Part shown: positions 16,416 to 26,238 of the stretch, piece by piece
Layout of the letters: the number at the start of each line of letters is the position of its first letter
Numbering within the stretch: position 1 is the first letter of the stretch
NCBI RefSeq assembly: GCF_023091865.1
Contig: NZ_JAHXDI010000001.1
Coordinates: 620,001 to 684,000 of the forward strand
DNA: 64,000 nucleotides
DNA from: Chromohalobacter moromii
GTDB taxonomy: Bacteria; Pseudomonadota; Gammaproteobacteria; Pseudomonadales; Halomonadaceae
Reading direction: 5' to 3'
Notes under the pieces: generated by a model
What the model was told of the DNA's origin: nothing
The model's input: only the letters and a program-made list of their open reading frames with translations
Database searches by the model: none
Position numbers and translations under genes: made by a program

Positions 16416-18185
16416 ATGCCATTCGATGCTTGGCTGACGCTGGCCATTGTGGCGGCGTCTTTTCTGTTGATGGCGACGAGTCGCCTTGGCCCGGACGTGA
16501 TTCTCATGGGCGCGGTGATCGCGCTGTTCGGTGCTGGCGTCATCAACGCCGACGAGGCCCTGGCCGGCTTTTCCAACACCGGCCTTTTCACCGTGGCCTT
16601 CATGTACATCCTGGTGGCCAGCATACGCGAGACGGGCGGTATCGACCTGCTCATCCGCTACGTGCTGGGGCGTCCGCGCCATGAGCTGGGCGCTCAGGTG
16701 CGATTGCTGCTTCCGGTCTCGGCGACCAGCGCCTTTCTCAACAACACGCCGGTAGTGGCGACGTTTCTGCCGGCGGTGCTGAGCTGGAGCCGGCGTCTAC
16801 GTTTGCCGGCACACCGCTTGCTGATGCCGCTGAGCTTCGCCTCGATTCTGGGCGGTACCTGTTCGCTGCTCGGTACCAGTACCAACCTGGTGGTCGATGG
16901 CTTGCTGCGCGAGCGTTATCCCGAGCGGGCCCTGCATCTGTTCGACATCGCCTGGGTCGGCGTGCCCGTGGCGTTGGTGGGGCTGACGTATTTGATGTTG
17001 GTGGGGCGCTGGCTGCTGCCCAAGCGTCGCACGGCGGCGGATGTATTCGAGAACCCGCGCGAGTACACCATCGAGATGCAGGTCGACCCGCAAGGCCCCA
17101 TCGTCGACAAGAGCGTCGAAGAGGCGGGACTTCGCCACCTTGATGGGTTGTTTCTGGTCGAGATCGAACGTGAGGGTAATATCGTCTCGGTCGTGGGGCG
17201 CGGCGAGCGTCTCAAGGCCAATGACCGCCTGGTGTTTGCCGGTACCACGGAAGCGGCGGTGGAGCTGCAGCAGATTCGCGGTCTGCGGCCTACCGGGCAG
17301 GGGCAGTCGAGTCTCAAGAAGTCCTTCGCCGAGCGGCGCCTGGTCGAGGCGGTGGTGTCCGAGCAATGCCAGTTTTTGGGACGACGGCTGCGCGAAGGGC
17401 ATTTCCGTACCTTCTACGGCGCTTCGGTACTGGCGGTTTGTCGCCATGGGGAGCGGGTTTCCGGCAATCTTGGGCAGATCCAGCTACAGCCGGCGGACGT
17501 GCTGCTCATGGAAGTACGCCCGGCGTTCATCGAGCGCCATCGCCAGTCGCGAGATTTCCTGCTGATCAGCGAGCTCAACGGCCAGGCGCGCCCGCACCAT
17601 GAGCGTGCCTGGTTGGCGTGGTCGATCATGCTGGGGGTGGTCGCCCTGGCGGCGTTCGGCGTGTTGAGCCTGCTCAAGGCGGCGATGCTCGGCGCCGCCT
17701 TGGCGTTGATGACCGGTTGCTGCACGATCAGTGCCGCGCGGCGGGGGCTGGATACGCAGGTGTTGCTGACCATCGCCGCTGCATTCGGCCTGGGGGCGGC
17801 GATGGAAAGTTCCGGTGCCGCTTCGGCCTTGGCCCAAGTCGCCTTGGCACTGGCCGATGGCAACCCGTACCTGCTGCTGATCGGTACCTATCTGGTCGTG
17901 GCGCTGCTCACCGAGATCGTCACCAACAACGCGGCGGCGGTGATCAGCTTCCCCATCGTCACCGGCGCCGCACAGCAACTGGGGGTGGATGTCATGCCGT
18001 TCGTGATCGTGGTGATGTTCGCCGCCTCGGCGAGTTTTTTGACGCCCATTGGCTACCAGACCAATTTGATGGTCTATGGGCCCGGCGGGTATCGCTTCAG
18101 CGATTATCTGCGTGTGGGCGGTGGATTGAGTGTGTTGGTGGGCATGATGACACTAGTACTGACCCCGATGGTCTGGCCTTTCTAG
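16416..18185 (+). CDS. SLC13-type permease with two TrkA-C domains
   Basis: Encodes 589 residues. Two membrane halves with repeated ion-transporter motifs (FLNNTPVVATFLPAV and TEIVTNNAAAVISFPIV) flank two cytosolic RCK/TrkA-C domains at about 205-375. A TSTNLVV motif follows the first NNTP motif, as in SLC13 anion symporters. Family members take up sulfate, dicarboxylates or other anions with Na+. The substrate cannot be named. The initiation site has only a weak ribosome sequence. Confidence 0.8.
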   Translation: MPFDAWLTLAIVAASFLLMATSRLGPDVILMGAVIALFGAGVINADEALAGFSNTGLFTVAFMYILVASIRETGGIDLLIRYVLGRPRHELGAQVRLLLPVSATSAFLNNTPVVATFLPAVLSWSRRLRLPAHRLLMPLSFASILGGTCSLLGTSTNLVVDGLLRERYPERALHLFDIAWVGVPVALVGLTYLMLVGRWLLPKRRTAADVFENPREYTIEMQVDPQGPIVDKSVEEAGLRHLDGLFLVEIEREGNIVSVVGRGERLKANDRLVFAGTTEAAVELQQIRGLRPTGQGQSSLKKSFAERRLVEAVVSEQCQFLGRRLREGHFRTFYGASVLAVCRHGERVSGNLGQIQLQPADVLLMEVRPAFIERHRQSRDFLLISELNGQARPHHERAWLAWSIMLGVVALAAFGVLSLLKAAMLGAALALMTGCCTISAARRGLDTQVLLTIAAAFGLGAAMESSGAASALAQVALALADGNPYLLLIGTYLVVALLTEIVTNNAAAVISFPIVTGAAQQLGVDVMPFVIVVMFAASASFLTPIGYQTNLMVYGPGGYRFSDYLRVGGGLSVLVGMMTLVLTPMVWPF

Positions 18186-18306
18186 GTGCTTTTCAGACGC
18201 GATCTAGGCCGTGGCGGCTAAACATCGTCGCCGGCATGGACAGCGCTGGGCGTTTTGCACATCCTGAGTCTTTGTATCTTCGAATGCCTTTCAAGGAGCC
18301 GAGCCG

Positions 18307-18981
18307 ATGGCCGATTCTGCGCCACTGATCATCGAACCCCAGCACCGCACCGCCGATGCGACAGTGATTCTGTTGCATGGGCTGGGTGCCGATGGCCACG
18401 ATTTCGAGCCGCTGGTGCCGGCCTTGCCGTTGGATGACGCGCTGGCGGTTCGCTTCATCCTGCCGCATGCGCCACGCCTAGCGGTGACAGTGAACGGCGG
18501 CATGGAGATGCCGGCGTGGTATGACATCCTCGACATGAACCTTGGCCGACGCATCGACGAGGCTCAGCTCAAGGCCTCGGCGGACAGAGTGCATGCGCTG
18601 ATCGATGCCGAGATCGCCAAGGGTATCGATAGCCGCCGCATCGTCGTGGCCGGATTTTCGCAGGGCGGGGCGGTGGCCTACCACGCGGCGTTGACCTACC
18701 CCCAGCCACTGGCGGGCCTGTTGGCACTTTCGACCTATTTCGCCACGGCTGAGTCGATCCAGCCCAGCGAGGCCAATCGCGCGCTGCCCATTGAGGTGCA
18801 TCACGGTAGCTTCGACCCGGTGGTGCCCGAAACCTTGGGCCACGAGGGCGCCGAACGGGCCGAGGCGCTGGGGTACGCGGTGAATTACCGTACTTACCCC
18901 ATGCAGCATGCGCTGTGCCCCGAACAGATCGGTGATATCGGCCCTTGGCTGAACGCTCGCCTGGGCGCGAAGGAGGCGTGA
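18307..18981 (+). CDS. alpha/beta-hydrolase carboxylesterase
   Basis: Encodes 224 residues of the phospholipase/carboxylesterase family. Nucleophile S118 (GFSQGG), D170 (SFDPVVP) and H201 (MQHAL) form the triad, and LLHGLGADG supplies the oxyanion hole. Small esterases of this group cleave short acyl esters. AAGGAG precedes the start. Its stop overlaps the next start by one base (TGATG), so it is co-translated with the DUF938 gene. Confidence 0.88.
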   Translation: MADSAPLIIEPQHRTADATVILLHGLGADGHDFEPLVPALPLDDALAVRFILPHAPRLAVTVNGGMEMPAWYDILDMNLGRRIDEAQLKASADRVHALIDAEIAKGIDSRRIVVAGFSQGGAVAYHAALTYPQPLAGLLALSTYFATAESIQPSEANRALPIEVHHGSFDPVVPETLGHEGAERAEALGYAVNYRTYPMQHALCPEQIGDIGPWLNARLGAKEA

Positions 18982-19613
18982 TGCAGAGCATGGAAACGCC
19001 CGAGAATGGTGACGGCGTGCGCCTTTCCACGCCCGCCGCGAAGCGCAACCGCGAGCCGATCCTGGCTTTGTTGCATGAGGTGTTGCCCGCCACGGGGCGT
19101 GTGCTGGAGATCGCCAGTGGTAGTGGCGAGCATGGCGTGTATTTCGCGACGCATCTGCCCGCGCTCGTCTGGCAACCCAGCGATCCCAGCGCGCAGGCCC
19201 GGCGCTCCATCGACGCCTGGCGGCGTCACGTGGGTCTGACGAACCTCGAGGCGCCGCTCGCGCTGGACGTCACCGGGGCTTGGCCCGAGTCGGCTGACGA
19301 GCCGTCGGCCATGGTCTGCATCAACATGCTGCACATCTCGCCCTGGGCGGCGACCCAGGCGCTCTTGCGCGAGGCGGGGCGTCGCTTGCCCGAAGATGGC
19401 GTGCTGGTCGTCTATGGCCCGTTCATGCGCAATGGCGAACATACCGCTGCGAGCAATGCGGCCTTCGATGCTGACCTGCGCCGCCGCGATCCGGCCTGGG
19501 GCATCAGGTCGCTCGAGGACGTCACGGCCGAGGCAGAGGCGTGCGGGCTCGACCTGCAGCGTGTCGACGAATTGCCGGCGAACAATCTGGGCGTGGTCTT
19601 TCGGCGGCGCTAA
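18981..19613 (+). CDS. DUF938 SAM-dependent methyltransferase-like protein
   Basis: Encodes 210 residues. The opening KRNREPILALL and VLEIASGSGEHGVYFA glycine-rich loop are the standard start of DUF938, a class I methyltransferase-like fold. INMLHISPWAATQALLREAGRRL and LVVYGPFMRNGEHT follow. No substrate is known. Translationally coupled to the upstream esterase. Confidence 0.8.
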   Translation: MQSMETPENGDGVRLSTPAAKRNREPILALLHEVLPATGRVLEIASGSGEHGVYFATHLPALVWQPSDPSAQARRSIDAWRRHVGLTNLEAPLALDVTGAWPESADEPSAMVCINMLHISPWAATQALLREAGRRLPEDGVLVVYGPFMRNGEHTAASNAAFDADLRRRDPAWGIRSLEDVTAEAEACGLDLQRVDELPANNLGVVFRRR

Positions 19614-19746
19614 CGACGGTTGCACGTTTCTGCCTTGATTTCTCGCCCACGGCCCCAAACACTAAGGGAAGTACATGGATTGTGGCGGCGTCGGCGCAAG
19701 CGGCGTGGGTCTCGATCCCTTTCCGCAGGCTCATGGAGGAATGGCG

Positions 19747-19989
19747 ATGAACGAGGACTTTTCCGTCGAGTTGCGTTTGCCCAAGGCATGCCCGAATTGC
19801 GGTAGCCACAAGGTGACGGTCTCCCAGGCACAGAAGCCCGATGACCGTGTGTTCTGCAGCTCATGCAATACCGAGATCGGCGATTACCAGACCGCCAAGA
19901 AGATGCTCGACGAGATGCCGCGCAGCGAGAACGAGCAGCTCATTGAGGACGTGGTCAACAACCGCAAGCCGTCCTCTACCGAAGAATAG
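19747..19989 (+). CDS. small zinc-ribbon protein
   Basis: Encodes 80 residues with two CxxC knuckles (CPNC and CSSC) spaced for a single zinc ribbon, followed by an acidic helical tail. GGAGGA lies 6 bases before the ATG at 19747, favouring it over the ATG at 19741 or the longer frame. Function unknown; such ribbons often bind nucleic acid or protein. Confidence 0.65.
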   Translation: MNEDFSVELRLPKACPNCGSHKVTVSQAQKPDDRVFCSSCNTEIGDYQTAKKMLDEMPRSENEQLIEDVVNNRKPSSTEE

Positions 19990-20066
19990 ATCCACTGCGT
20001 CGTTGCATGATCCGATGCTCGCTTAGGTCATTGTAAGAATTAGCGGTAACGACAGTTTAAAAGCGC

Positions 20067-20092
20067 GCGCCCCGGCCTTGTGGCCGGGGCGC
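20067..20092. terminator. strong GC hairpin between convergent genes
   Basis: GCGCCCCGGCC and GGCCGGGGCGC form an 11-base stem with loop TTGT, in the gap between the zinc-ribbon gene and phoH. T-tracts are poor on both sides. Probably a bidirectional terminator. Confidence 0.55.
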
Positions 20093-20138
20093 GTTACGTT
20101 GAGAGGGAGGAAAGAGACGTCGTGTTAGCGACGCGGTG

Positions 20139-21551
20139 TCAGAGCAGTTCCTCCGCGGCGAGGGCGAGGCGTGAGCGTTCGACGCTTTTCAGCGTCACGT
20201 GACCGGCATGCGGCCAGTCGCGGAAGCGTTCCACAGCGTAGGCCATGCCGCAGGTGTTGGCAGTGAGGTAGGGCGTGTCGATCTGCCCGACATTACCTAG
20301 CAGTACCAGCTTGGTATTGCGCCCCGCCCGCGTGATCAGTGCCTTGAGTTGCTTGGGGGTGAAGTTCTGTGCCTCGTCGATGATCAGGAAGGTATCGCTC
20401 AGGGTGCGCCCGCGCATGAAACTCGGCGAGCGGATTTGCACGCGGGAACCGATCAACTGACGGGTGGCGCCGTCACTCCAGCTTGAGCTGCCGTGTTGTT
20501 CATCGCGCAGCAGGTTGTCCATGTTGTCGTGGAAGGCGCCCATCCAGGGCGACATCTTTTCTTCCTCGGTGCCGGGGAGGAAGCCGATATCCTCACCCAT
20601 GGGAATCGGTGCACGGGTAAAGACGATACGCTCGAAGTGTTTGCTATCCAGGGTTTGCTGGAAGGCCGCCGCCAGTGTCATGTAGGTCTTGCCGGTCCCG
20701 GCGTTGCCGGCGATGGTGACCAGGTCGATTTCGGGATCCATCAGCAGGTTGAGGGTGAAGTTCTGTCGGCTGTCGTGGGCATGCACGCCCCATACGCCGT
20801 CGTGATGGCGGTAGTTGGTCAGCAGTTGCAGCGTGGCACGGCTCGGCGCGAGCGAGCGTACGATAGCCTCGAAACCGGCGCCGTTGTCGCTGTCCGATAC
20901 CAGCATGCCGACGTGCCAATCCTTGGGGAGCTCGCCAGCGAGGTGGTAGAAGGTGCCGTCTTCGGTGCGCTCGACATCGACTTCGACGTTGAGTCGATCC
21001 CACAGTCCTCGGCCTTCCACACCGGCCTCTGCGTAGACCTTGGCGCCCTCGATCATGGCGTCGAGATCGTCGAAGGCGCGATCGTTGAGGTAATCCTCCA
21101 CCGGAACGTTCAACGCTGCCGCCTTGACGCGCAGGTTGATGTCCTTGGTGACCAGAATCACCGACGCGTCGGGACGTTCGTCACGCAGGCGGCAGGTTTC
21201 GGCGAGCAGACGGTTATCGGGGGAGTCGACCAATGGGTCGAGCGTCTTGAGGTCGGTGTAGCACAGGAAACGCAGGCGGCCGCTAGGGCCGTTGCTCACG
21301 GGTAATGGGATGCCCTCTTGAATTTGCTCGGGGGTGAAGCGAGACGTCAGGTCGGACAAGGTGCGGCTGATTTGTCGCGCGGTCTGGGCGATTTCACGAA
21401 TCCCATTCTTGTGCTTGTCGAGCTCCTCGAGCACCGTCATGGGAATGACGACATCATGTTCCTCGAAGTGGTACAGGGCTGCGGGGTCATGGATCAGGAC
21501 ATTGGTATCCAGCACGTAGAGCCGGGTCACTTTCTTGTCGAGTCTCACCAT
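20139..21551 (-). CDS. PIN-domain PhoH-family ATPase
   Basis: Encodes 470 residues from the ATG at 21551, the usual length for PIN-PhoH (PhoH2/YlaK-like) proteins; a longer upstream extension in frame has no family similarity. The N-terminal PIN RNase domain begins LYVLDTNVLIHDP and carries the acidic residues typical of the fold. The C-terminal PhoH domain has Walker A GNAGTGKTYM and Walker B FLIIDEAQNFTP. These are RNA helicase/ribonuclease proteins. AAGGAG lies about 12 bases before the start, rather distant. Confidence 0.85.
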   Translation of the reverse strand: MVRLDKKVTRLYVLDTNVLIHDPAALYHFEEHDVVIPMTVLEELDKHKNGIREIAQTARQISRTLSDLTSRFTPEQIQEGIPLPVSNGPSGRLRFLCYTDLKTLDPLVDSPDNRLLAETCRLRDERPDASVILVTKDINLRVKAAALNVPVEDYLNDRAFDDLDAMIEGAKVYAEAGVEGRGLWDRLNVEVDVERTEDGTFYHLAGELPKDWHVGMLVSDSDNGAGFEAIVRSLAPSRATLQLLTNYRHHDGVWGVHAHDSRQNFTLNLLMDPEIDLVTIAGNAGTGKTYMTLAAAFQQTLDSKHFERIVFTRAPIPMGEDIGFLPGTEEEKMSPWMGAFHDNMDNLLRDEQHGSSSWSDGATRQLIGSRVQIRSPSFMRGRTLSDTFLIIDEAQNFTPKQLKALITRAGRNTKLVLLGNVGQIDTPYLTANTCGMAYAVERFRDWPHAGHVTLKSVERSRLALAAEELL

Positions 21552-21783
21552 CGGGGGAAGCACTCCTTGGTTAACGGCTTCTCCGACCCTGACAGGATGA
21601 TGTTGCGCCTCTATGGCGCTCGACACCCCCTGGCAGCGTCGCCTGCGAAACAGTCCGGTCGAGGTGGGGTGTCGGGCATTCTCCTTTCGCGTGTCATATG
21701 GCTTAAGCATGGTCGAGCGACAAAAAAATGCAATTTTTGAGGCGCTAGTCGTTTGCGTGCCGAGCTTGATACTGACGACGACT

Positions 21784-22692
21784 CTATTTGTTTCGTGGGT
21801 CGGCGACATAATGCCGCCACGCATGCGCTTCACGGAATCCGAGCATGTCGCGGATCTTGCGATTCGAGTACAGCGCCTCGTATTCGCCCAGTTCGCGGCT
21901 CACGGGGACTTCGGGATAGAAGCGCTCGATGATCTCCCGCGTCGTCAGATTGACGGAATTATCGTCGTTGCCGGCGTTGAAGATCTGATAGCCGAGGCCG
22001 TCGGTCGTCAGGCAGCGATCGACGATCTGGCCGAGATCACGCGCATCGATGTAGCAGAAGACATTGCGCCGCCGCAGCGACGGATCGGCGAAGTAGGCCG
22101 GGAAGTTCTCCGCGTATTCGTGGGGCTCGACGACATTGCCGATCCGCAGGCCGTAGATGTCGACGCCCGTGCGCTTCTGGAACGCCTGTGCGGTGCGCTC
22201 GTTGACGACCTTGGACATGCCGTAGCTGTCCATCGGCTCGGTCGGGTGTTCCTCGTCCACCGGCAGCACATGCGGCTGGACGACACCATCGGCAAAACAG
22301 ACGCCATAGGTGGTCTCGGACGAGGCAAAAACGATCTTGCGGATGCCGAGCTTTACGGCGGCTTCGATGACGTTATAGGTGCCCATCGTATTGACGCGGA
22401 ACGTCTCGTTGTCCGGCTTGATGAGAATGCGCGGCACCGCGGCGAAGTGCACGACAGCGTCGAAGTGCGGGACACCGGTGCCGGGTTCCAGTTCGTCTAA
22501 GGCGGCATAGCCGCTCAATGCGTTGAACATCTGGCCGCTGTCGGTGACGTCGGCGATGATGTTATCGACACCGGGATGGTCCAGCGGCGTCAGGTCGACG
22601 TTGACGACCCGGTGCCCGCGCTCCAGCAGATAGGGGACGACATGTCGGCCCGCCTTGCCACTACCGCCGGTAAACAAAATACGTTGGGTCAT
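21784..22692 (-). CDS. NAD-dependent epimerase/dehydratase
   Basis: Encodes 302 residues of the extended short-chain dehydrogenase family. ILFTGGSGKAGRHVV is the dinucleotide loop; SSETTYG and Y-x3-K (DSYGMSK) supply the active site. GAGGAGG precedes the ATG at 22692. The substrate, often a sugar nucleotide or an acid, is unknown. It follows the CocE-like hydrolase gene on the same strand after 159 bases. Confidence 0.8.
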   Translation of the reverse strand: MTQRILFTGGSGKAGRHVVPYLLERGHRVVNVDLTPLDHPGVDNIIADVTDSGQMFNALSGYAALDELEPGTGVPHFDAVVHFAAVPRILIKPDNETFRVNTMGTYNVIEAAVKLGIRKIVFASSETTYGVCFADGVVQPHVLPVDEEHPTEPMDSYGMSKVVNERTAQAFQKRTGVDIYGLRIGNVVEPHEYAENFPAYFADPSLRRRNVFCYIDARDLGQIVDRCLTTDGLGYQIFNAGNDDNSVNLTTREIIERFYPEVPVSRELGEYEALYSNRKIRDMLGFREAHAWRHYVADPRNK

Positions 22693-22851
22693 ACCGTTCC
22701 TCCTCGAGATCGGATCAATATGCACTGTACTGCATGGCCGGTAGGCATGAGTAGGTCAGAATAGAGGCTGAGGAATGGCCGGTGGAGCGGCGCGTGATGT
22801 ATCGCGCCACCCCGGATGGCGGAGGAATAGGGGGGAGGCTCAGGCAACGTA

Positions 22852-24894
22852 CTAAACGAGGTCGCGTGGAATCTCCTCATCCCAACTCTTGGCGAAGACT
22901 CGACTGTCGTCTTCGTAGGCATCCAGCGTGGCACGCAATCGAAAGCTTTCCGCGGTGGAGGTCATCAAGGTGCGGGTCACGCTGCGTACCATCCAGTCGC
23001 CTCGCCGGAAACAACGCTCCCATTGCGTCCAACCGCTGATGCTGTCGTAGTTGCCGTAGGCGTAGGTGTAGCGCTCGGTGATACGCACCGAGAGTTCAAG
23101 ATCGATGTCATCAAGGCGGAAGGTGCCCTCGTCGTTGATGACTTCGAGCGTGGTCTGGTCATTGGCGAGATCGCGTATCACCCGCCACGTTTCCTGGCTG
23201 GGCTGTACCAGCGTCTTGGCGAGCGGCGGGGCGGCCTCTGGTGGCGCAAATGCGGGCAGCGCGGCTTCTTCTTGGGGCTGAGGCGAGCGACACGGCAATA
23301 GCAATCGGCTGCCGGCGGGATGAATCGTCAGCTTGACGGGCGCTGGTGCGGGCCAAGCTAGCGGCCAGTAGCTGCTCGAGATCGATAGCCGAATGGCGTT
23401 GCCTGCGGGGAACTGCTGGGCGATATGCTTGAGTAGCACGCGCACGTGATAGCGCTCGCCCGGTTCCAGTGGCTGAGGATGTTCGTCGCTGTCACGGTGG
23501 GTCAGGTTGAGCAGGCCATAGGAAATTCGCGTGGCTTTGTCGTCCTCGGCGATGTCGCTGAGGCGTATGGCGACCATCGCCACCGGTTGGTCGGCCTCAA
23601 TCTCGAGTTCGACCACGGGCTGCCCGCAGATCTCGATGTCCTGGTCGAGCCGTGCCGTCTGGAAAACCAGCGCGCCGCCGTCTTCGTCGCGTTGGTCGTG
23701 CGGTAGATCCGGCGGTGCGTTGTAGGAGCACCACTTGCCCGCAAAAAGTCCCACCGATAGCGGTGAGCGTATCGTCAGCGGCGTCTCGTCGTGGTTCTCG
23801 GGCAGAGTGGATGCCGTCGTCATCGGCAGCAGGTCGTGGCCGCTGGTCAGGCGAAAGGGCTGCATATCGATGCGCGGTGACGGCCAACTGGGCTCTGATA
23901 CCCAGCGCCCGGGGCGTGTCTCGTAGCGGGCCGAGGGCGGCACCGACTCCTGCATCCAGACGCGCAGCATAGGCTCGTCCATGATCCCGGTGTCTTTGTC
24001 CTTCAGCCAGTGATCCCACCAGCGCAGCGATTCCTGTAGAAAGCCGATGGCGGGGCCCGGTACGCCGAGATGGGGATACTTGTGCGACCAGGGGCCCACT
24101 AGGCCTTTGCGGGGGACCTCGAGCCCCGCGAGTAGGCGAAACACGGCGTTGCAGTAGCCATCGGCCCAGCCGCTGACAGCGTAGACGGGGCAGCGAATGC
24201 GCGAGAAGTCCTCGCACACCGAGCCATGTTTCCAATAGTCGTCACGACGTTGATGCTTAAGCCATTTTGCCAGCCACAAGCCGCTGCCCTCGAGGCGCTC
24301 CTGCCACATCTCGCGCCAGCGCTCGCCGACGAGCATTGGATCGGGTGGACATGTATTGGCATCGAACATGGTCGAGGCCCATGACAAGTTGTCGCCGAGC
24401 AGACAGCCGCCCATGTGATGGACGTCGTCGGCGTAGCGGTCATCGGTCGAGCACAGGGTGATGACCGCCTTGAGCTCAGGGGGCTGCAATGCCGCGATTT
24501 GCAGGCCGTTGAAGCCGCCCCAGGAAATGCCGATCATGCCGACATCTCCGGTACACCACGTTTGTTGCCCCAGCCACTTCAGAATTTCGACGCCATCGTC
24601 GAGCTCTTGCTGTAGGTATTCATCACGCAGCACGCCATCCGATTCACCACTACCGCGAATGTCGACGCGCACCCCGGCGTATCCGTGGCCGGCCCAGTAG
24701 GCATGCGACTGAGCGTCGCGCATCGCCGTCAGGTCGCGCTTGCGGTAAGGCAGATACTCGAGTATCGCCGGTACGGGCTCGCGTTCGGCATCCATTGGGC
24801 GCCAGATACGCACGGCCAGCCGGCAACCATCGGCGAGCGTGATCCAGTCTTCCTCCTCGTGAATCTGGCGGGGAAAATGGCGAACGATGTGCAT
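22852..24894 (-). CDS. CocE/NonD-family serine hydrolase
   Basis: Encodes 680 residues. The S15 alpha/beta-hydrolase core shows VRVDIRGSGESDG and nucleophile S124 in GISWGG; a beta-rich C-terminal domain follows (about 360-680, FETARLDQDIEICGQPVVELEIEA). Relatives are X-Pro dipeptidyl peptidases, alpha-amino-acid ester hydrolases and cocaine esterase. No signal peptide is seen, so it is probably cytoplasmic. It lies 42 bases after an ATP-grasp gene and diverges from the cyanophycin operon, which raises the possibility of action on a peptide. Confidence 0.83.
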   Translation of the reverse strand: MHIVRHFPRQIHEEEDWITLADGCRLAVRIWRPMDAEREPVPAILEYLPYRKRDLTAMRDAQSHAYWAGHGYAGVRVDIRGSGESDGVLRDEYLQQELDDGVEILKWLGQQTWCTGDVGMIGISWGGFNGLQIAALQPPELKAVITLCSTDDRYADDVHHMGGCLLGDNLSWASTMFDANTCPPDPMLVGERWREMWQERLEGSGLWLAKWLKHQRRDDYWKHGSVCEDFSRIRCPVYAVSGWADGYCNAVFRLLAGLEVPRKGLVGPWSHKYPHLGVPGPAIGFLQESLRWWDHWLKDKDTGIMDEPMLRVWMQESVPPSARYETRPGRWVSEPSWPSPRIDMQPFRLTSGHDLLPMTTASTLPENHDETPLTIRSPLSVGLFAGKWCSYNAPPDLPHDQRDEDGGALVFQTARLDQDIEICGQPVVELEIEADQPVAMVAIRLSDIAEDDKATRISYGLLNLTHRDSDEHPQPLEPGERYHVRVLLKHIAQQFPAGNAIRLSISSSYWPLAWPAPAPVKLTIHPAGSRLLLPCRSPQPQEEAALPAFAPPEAAPPLAKTLVQPSQETWRVIRDLANDQTTLEVINDEGTFRLDDIDLELSVRITERYTYAYGNYDSISGWTQWERCFRRGDWMVRSVTRTLMTSTAESFRLRATLDAYEDDSRVFAKSWDEEIPRDLV

Positions 24895-24936
24895 GCAGTG
24901 CTCCCGTGAGTGAGGTTTAGGACGACGGTAAGAACG

Positions 24937-26238
24937 CTAGCCGATGATCTCCTCGAACTCGAAATGTAGCTGCTCGGCGAGCCGCGCGTAGTTTTCTTCC
25001 AGTGAAGTATCGTCGTCCGCGCCCATCCATATATAAGCCAGGGCGAAACTATAGCTATCTTGCTCGGGAAGGGAGGACAGGCGCGTGCCGGTCTCGGCTT
25101 GCAGTGTGATGACGGTACCGGGAAATGCTTGCTCCAAGGCATCTATTTCTTCTTCCGTCGGCACGCGGCTAATAGTGGCATCGACGAAGAACACCCGGTA
25201 GAAGAATTTCGCCGCGACTTTGAAATCTCCTTTCCGATAAGGCATGTCGGGTAGTTGGCCTAGCGCCAGGTCGACCGTTATCTGTTGGTGACTGACCCCG
25301 TCGACCTTTTCGAAAAGATCGCAATGCGATTGCGCGATACGCGTATTGATCTCCAATAGCCAGATGCGATCTTGTACTTCATCCCAGAAATACTCGATGT
25401 TGAAGGCGGCGTTGTCATAGCCGATATGTTTCATTACTTGGCGAGTGAGTTCTCGCATTTTTTCTTGAATATGATCGGGAAGGCGTGATGGGTATCGATA
25501 ATAGAAGAAGCTTAATACCTGAGGATAGCGAATCGAGTCGACGACGCCGTAGGGAATGACTTCGCCCTGAAAGACATACCCTTCCACCGTGCATTGCCAG
25601 CCCCCTATGATCTCTTCAGCCATGCAATGGCCACCGTCGATGGCGCGCACGTCATCGGGTAGTTTGGCGTGATCTAGGACAAAATTGAAAGGCTCGGAAA
25701 TCGTCCCGATGTCTTCACAAAGTCGTGAGATGGCCTGTTCGAAATCTTCAGGGCTCTCGATACGAAACCCCAGGCGTGAGCCCGATGACTTGATCGGCTT
25801 GACAAAGAAAGGGAAGTAAAGACCCTCTTCACCTATTTTGTGTAGCGCCTCAGAGTCGAAGGGATCAAATGCGGTAAAGCGGGGAATGTAGTCGCCGATG
25901 ACCTCACGTTGTACGCACCGGCTCCAATATTTGTGTTCACATTTGAGCAAGCTTTCCAGGCTGGTGGAGCGCGTACCAAAACGCTCGCAGAGTAAGGGCA
26001 GCATGGTCGACACGGGGAAGTCCATGTAGCCGACGATGGCGTCGATCGAATCATGGAATTCATTCAGCTGCGTCTCGGCCCGGGACAGCATATCTTCGAT
26101 GGGGAAGATCTCCGTGTCGTAAACCTCCGATGGTTCGATCACACCATGGAACCGGTAGTTTTCGGCACCGCGCAGATGTTCAAGGCGTTTCCTATTGAGT
26201 TCATCCAACCCGACAACGAACACGTTCTTGTCGCTCAT
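24937..26238 (-). CDS. ATP-grasp domain ligase
   Basis: Encodes 433 residues. FPFFVKPIKSSGSRLGFRI is the ATP-grasp nucleotide loop, and a late IWLLEINTRIAQSH carries the E-x-N metal ligands. Such enzymes couple ATP hydrolysis to joining an acyl group and an amine. The specific reaction is unknown. AGGAGGC precedes the ATG at 26238. It shares a 350-base divergent promoter region with cphB, and the CocE-like hydrolase follows in a probable operon. Confidence 0.75.
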   Translation of the reverse strand: MSDKNVFVVGLDELNRKRLEHLRGAENYRFHGVIEPSEVYDTEIFPIEDMLSRAETQLNEFHDSIDAIVGYMDFPVSTMLPLLCERFGTRSTSLESLLKCEHKYWSRCVQREVIGDYIPRFTAFDPFDSEALHKIGEEGLYFPFFVKPIKSSGSRLGFRIESPEDFEQAISRLCEDIGTISEPFNFVLDHAKLPDDVRAIDGGHCMAEEIIGGWQCTVEGYVFQGEVIPYGVVDSIRYPQVLSFFYYRYPSRLPDHIQEKMRELTRQVMKHIGYDNAAFNIEYFWDEVQDRIWLLEINTRIAQSHCDLFEKVDGVSHQQITVDLALGQLPDMPYRKGDFKVAAKFFYRVFFVDATISRVPTEEEIDALEQAFPGTVITLQAETGTRLSSLPEQDSYSFALAYIWMGADDDTSLEENYARLAEQLHFEFEEIIG

